In this document: piece after piece, positions 5,298 through 7,315 of the stretch
Position numbering within the stretch: position 1 is the first letter of the stretch
How the letters are laid out: each line of letters opens with the position of its first letter
Assembly: GCA_913041095.1 (NCBI GenBank)
Contig: CAJWIB010000128.1
Span: 1 to 7,315 of the forward strand
Length of the DNA: 7,315 bases
DNA from: an uncultured Rhodospirillaceae bacterium
GTDB taxonomy: Bacteria > Pseudomonadota > Alphaproteobacteria > Rhodospirillales > UBA2165
Direction: 5' to 3'
The notes under the pieces: model-generated
What the model was told of the DNA's origin: nothing
Databases searched by the model: none
The model's input: the letters and a program-made list of their open reading frames with translations, nothing else
Position numbers and translations under genes: made by a program

Positions 5298-7241
5298 TTG
5301 GATGATTTTAGCAACGACGAGAAATTCACTTATTTACGCTACAAAGTGGGTGACGATTCACCGCCGGAATGGAATACGCAGCACGTTAATTCTGGCGAAT
5401 CCAGCAAATGTCCGACATACGTACATCGTGCACCGCCTTGTCAGGGAAGCTGCCCGTCCGGTCACGATATCCGCGGCTGGTTATCCATAGCCCGTGGTTT
5501 GGATAAACCCCAAGAAGGACAAACCTGGCAGGAGCTTGCCTTTGAGAGAATGAGCGTCGCCAATCCGTTCCCGTCGATTATGGGGCGGGTCTGTCCGGCG
5601 CCATGCCAGGACGGCTGCAACCGCAACGAAGTGGAAGAAGCGGTCGGCATCAATTCGGTCGAACAATATGTCGGCGATTGGGCGCTCGGCCAGGGTAAAA
5701 CTTTTGCTCCGCCAGAAGTGGAAAGTGGTAAGCGGATCGCCATTATTGGCGGTGGTGTGGGCGGACTTGCCGCCGCCTATTTCCTCCGGTTGCGCGGCCA
5801 TGGCTGCACCATCTTCGATACCTATAAAGAACTCGGCGGCATGATGCGTTTCGGAATTCCCAGTTATCGCACGCCGCGCGACGTTCTGGACGGAGAAATT
5901 GAACGCATCATTAATATGGGGGTCGAAGTACGGCTCAATACCCAGATTGGTAAGGATATTTCAGTCGAGGAATTGGAAAAGGATTATGACGCCATTTTTT
6001 GGGCGATTGGCGCGCAGACTGGAAAATTGCTACCCATTCCAGGAGTTAATGCGCCAAATTGTGTCGACGGCATGTCGTTCTTGAGGGCCTTTAACGAAGA
6101 TCGCCTACAGCATCTCGACGGCAGAGTTCTTGTCGTCGGCGCCGGCGACACGGCGATGGATGTGGCTGCGGTTGCCCGGCGTATTGGTCACATCGAGAAC
6201 AGCAGTGAAAAAGACCGTCCTGATAACGTTATTCTAGGTCATACCATTCACGACGTCGCTGAGGCCGCGCGGCGTCAGGGTGCCGATGTCTGGGTGGTTT
6301 ACCGGCGTCCGATCGATAAAGCGCCAGCAACCGAACATGAGCTGACCTCAATAATCGCCGAGGGCGTGGAAATTCATGAGAACCTGGCGCCGTTGGAAGT
6401 AATCCTCGGCGAGGATGGCCGGGCCACAGCGTTGCGCGTCGTTCCGGTCGATTGGTCGTCTGGTGAAATGGTGGTCAAGGAAGGAGAGGAGTTTGATATC
6501 GACTGCGCCTTAATTGTTGGCGCGACGGGGCAGGCGGGTGACTTTGCCGGGCTCGAGGAATTCGATAACGGCAAAGGTCTGATGGATGTCGACAATTTTT
6601 TCCAGGTACTGGGAAAACCTGGGCATTTCGTCGGTGGAGATGTCATCAAACCGCATCTTTTAACCACGGCAATCGGCCATGCCTCAATTGCGGTTGAAGG
6701 AATCGACAGATATTTGCAGGGCGATAATCTCAAGAAACGTCCGAAGGTGGATGTCCATCATTTCAGCCTGCTGCAGGAATTGCGCAGCCATGAACTGGAG
6801 CCATCGGAATATGCCAACCAACCAACCTACGGCACCGATAGCGCCGATTTTGCCGTTCACAATTATGAGGACAGATCATCGGTTGAGATTATTCCGGCTG
6901 AGGACTTTTTCCTCGGCTATTATAACCATACGCCCATGCACCGGCGCAGCGAGAACACAATTAACAAAGATAATGTGCTTGGCAATTTTGACGAACGATT
7001 TAATAGCCTGGATGAACAACAGGTCATTGACGAGGCCGAACGCTGTTTGAGCTGCGGCATGTGTTTTGAATGCGATAACTGTCTTGTTTATTGTCCTCAG
7101 GACGCCATCACCCGAGTCGCCAAAGACAAGCGAGCTATGGGCCGCTATGTCGAGACTGATTATACTAAATGCGTCGGCTGCTATATTTGCGCTGACGTGT
7201 GTCCATCGGGTTACATTAATATGGGTTTAGGAGGAGATTAA
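5298..7241 (+). CDS. dsrL: DsrL-type iron-sulfur flavoprotein, NAD(P)H:acceptor oxidoreductase
   Basis: A 647-residue cytoplasmic protein, the usual DsrL length. DsrL passes electrons between rDsrAB and NAD(P)(H) during sulfur oxidation. Domain order: an N-terminal GltD-like Fe-S domain with Cys38, Cys48, Cys52, Cys99, Cys103 and Cys107 (KCPTYVHRAPPCQGSCPSG, GRVCPAPCQDGC). The FAD site is IIGGGVGG (149-156), with its second half VGGDVI (445-450). The NAD(P) domain has VVGAGDTAMDVA (279-290). A linker of about 100 residues precedes the C-terminal ferredoxin domain with Cys583/586/589/592/595/599 (CLSCGMCFECDNC) and Cys625/628/631/635 (CVGCYICADVCP). The end, ADVCPSGYINMGLGGD, closely resembles my memory of DsrL. 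Arg336-Arg337 (VVYRR) is the pair that contacts the NADP phosphate in GltD relatives, hinting at NADPH use. A related flavoprotein serving a 2-oxoacid:ferredoxin oxidoreductase is the main alternative. It starts with TTG, and no dsr gene precedes it. Confidence 0.8.
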   Translation: MDDFSNDEKFTYLRYKVGDDSPPEWNTQHVNSGESSKCPTYVHRAPPCQGSCPSGHDIRGWLSIARGLDKPQEGQTWQELAFERMSVANPFPSIMGRVCPAPCQDGCNRNEVEEAVGINSVEQYVGDWALGQGKTFAPPEVESGKRIAIIGGGVGGLAAAYFLRLRGHGCTIFDTYKELGGMMRFGIPSYRTPRDVLDGEIERIINMGVEVRLNTQIGKDISVEELEKDYDAIFWAIGAQTGKLLPIPGVNAPNCVDGMSFLRAFNEDRLQHLDGRVLVVGAGDTAMDVAAVARRIGHIENSSEKDRPDNVILGHTIHDVAEAARRQGADVWVVYRRPIDKAPATEHELTSIIAEGVEIHENLAPLEVILGEDGRATALRVVPVDWSSGEMVVKEGEEFDIDCALIVGATGQAGDFAGLEEFDNGKGLMDVDNFFQVLGKPGHFVGGDVIKPHLLTTAIGHASIAVEGIDRYLQGDNLKKRPKVDVHHFSLLQELRSHELEPSEYANQPTYGTDSADFAVHNYEDRSSVEIIPAEDFFLGYYNHTPMHRRSENTINKDNVLGNFDERFNSLDEQQVIDEAERCLSCGMCFECDNCLVYCPQDAITRVAKDKRAMGRYVETDYTKCVGCYICADVCPSGYINMGLGGD

Positions 7242-7274
7242 TCAAAGATTAGGAGGGTAGTAGGTATAAAAAAT

Positions 7275-7315
7275 ATGATCGCGTTTCACGGGCATCAAAA
7301 CAGCGCTCTGAACTG
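7275..7315 (+). CDS. Possible start of the gene after dsrL, cut by the window edge
   Basis: An ATG at 7275, 33 nt after the dsrL stop, opens a frame reading MIAFHGHQNSALN to the edge. AGGAGG at 7251-7256 is strong but 18 nt away, and TAGG at 7261-7264 gives 10 nt. The start does not look like the signal or membrane anchor expected of DsrJ, which follows dsrL in Allochromatium. Another frame (from 7253, ending YDRVSRASKQRSEL) is also open but has no ATG, GTG or TTG. Too short to identify. Confidence 0.3.
   Translation, partial: MIAFHGHQNSALN

Noticed and set aside
5462..5801. Minus-strand open frames inside dsrL
   Set aside because: They are antisense shadows of a strongly supported coding region and carry no motif.
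1..7315. Mobile elements, tRNA or rRNA genes, CRISPR arrays
   Set aside because: No transposase fragments, terminal repeats, cloverleaf-like segments or regularly spaced repeats were found by eye on either strand.

Overview
This window looks like a chromosomal segment of a Gram-negative bacterium, probably an alphaproteobacterium with a sulfur-oxidising background. Two things suggest this. The largest gene reads as DsrL, the iron-sulfur flavoprotein of the reverse dissimilatory sulfite reductase (rDsr) pathway. A decayed MlaF-like ABC ATPase also ends in a tail (DQFIHNRAEGPIKMA) that I associate with alphaproteobacterial phospholipid-transport ATPases. Both are recognitions from memory, not search results.

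Layout, left to right. Positions 1-340 hold no gene I can support. A TctB-like tricarboxylate-transporter remnant (341-624, +) is broken by a one-base frameshift in a G run. A tight minus-strand operon follows (transcribed 2818 to 628): a PuuD-like gamma-glutamyl hydrolase, a metallo-beta-lactamase (MBL) fold hydrolase overlapping it by 4 nt (ATGA), and a small secreted protein of unknown function 2 nt further on. Just upstream of this operon is the remnant of an mlaF gene that has lost its whole central ATPase core by internal deletion. Next is a plus-strand remnant of an RTX/VCBS-type calcium-binding repeat protein (stop codon plus frameshift). It meets an intact RNase Z/arylsulfatase-type MBL hydrolase (3715-4608, -) end to end. 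Upstream of that is a class I cytochrome c gene with an in-frame TGA between its haem site and its probable Met ligand. Finally, a 273-nt AT-rich spacer leads into dsrL (5298-7241, +), and a few codons of a possible next gene reach the window edge.

How it fits together. Five genes look intact (unknown secreted protein, two MBL hydrolases, PuuD-like hydrolase, dsrL). Four others are broken in different ways: frameshift, internal deletion, stop plus frameshift, and nonsense codon. The striking features are this density of recent decay, and dsrL sitting first in its transcription unit with its own TTG start and leader instead of following dsrK. No mobile element, tRNA, rRNA or CRISPR array was seen. 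I found no clear new defence or mobile system. The PuuD-MBL-secreted-protein operon is the least explained functional unit.
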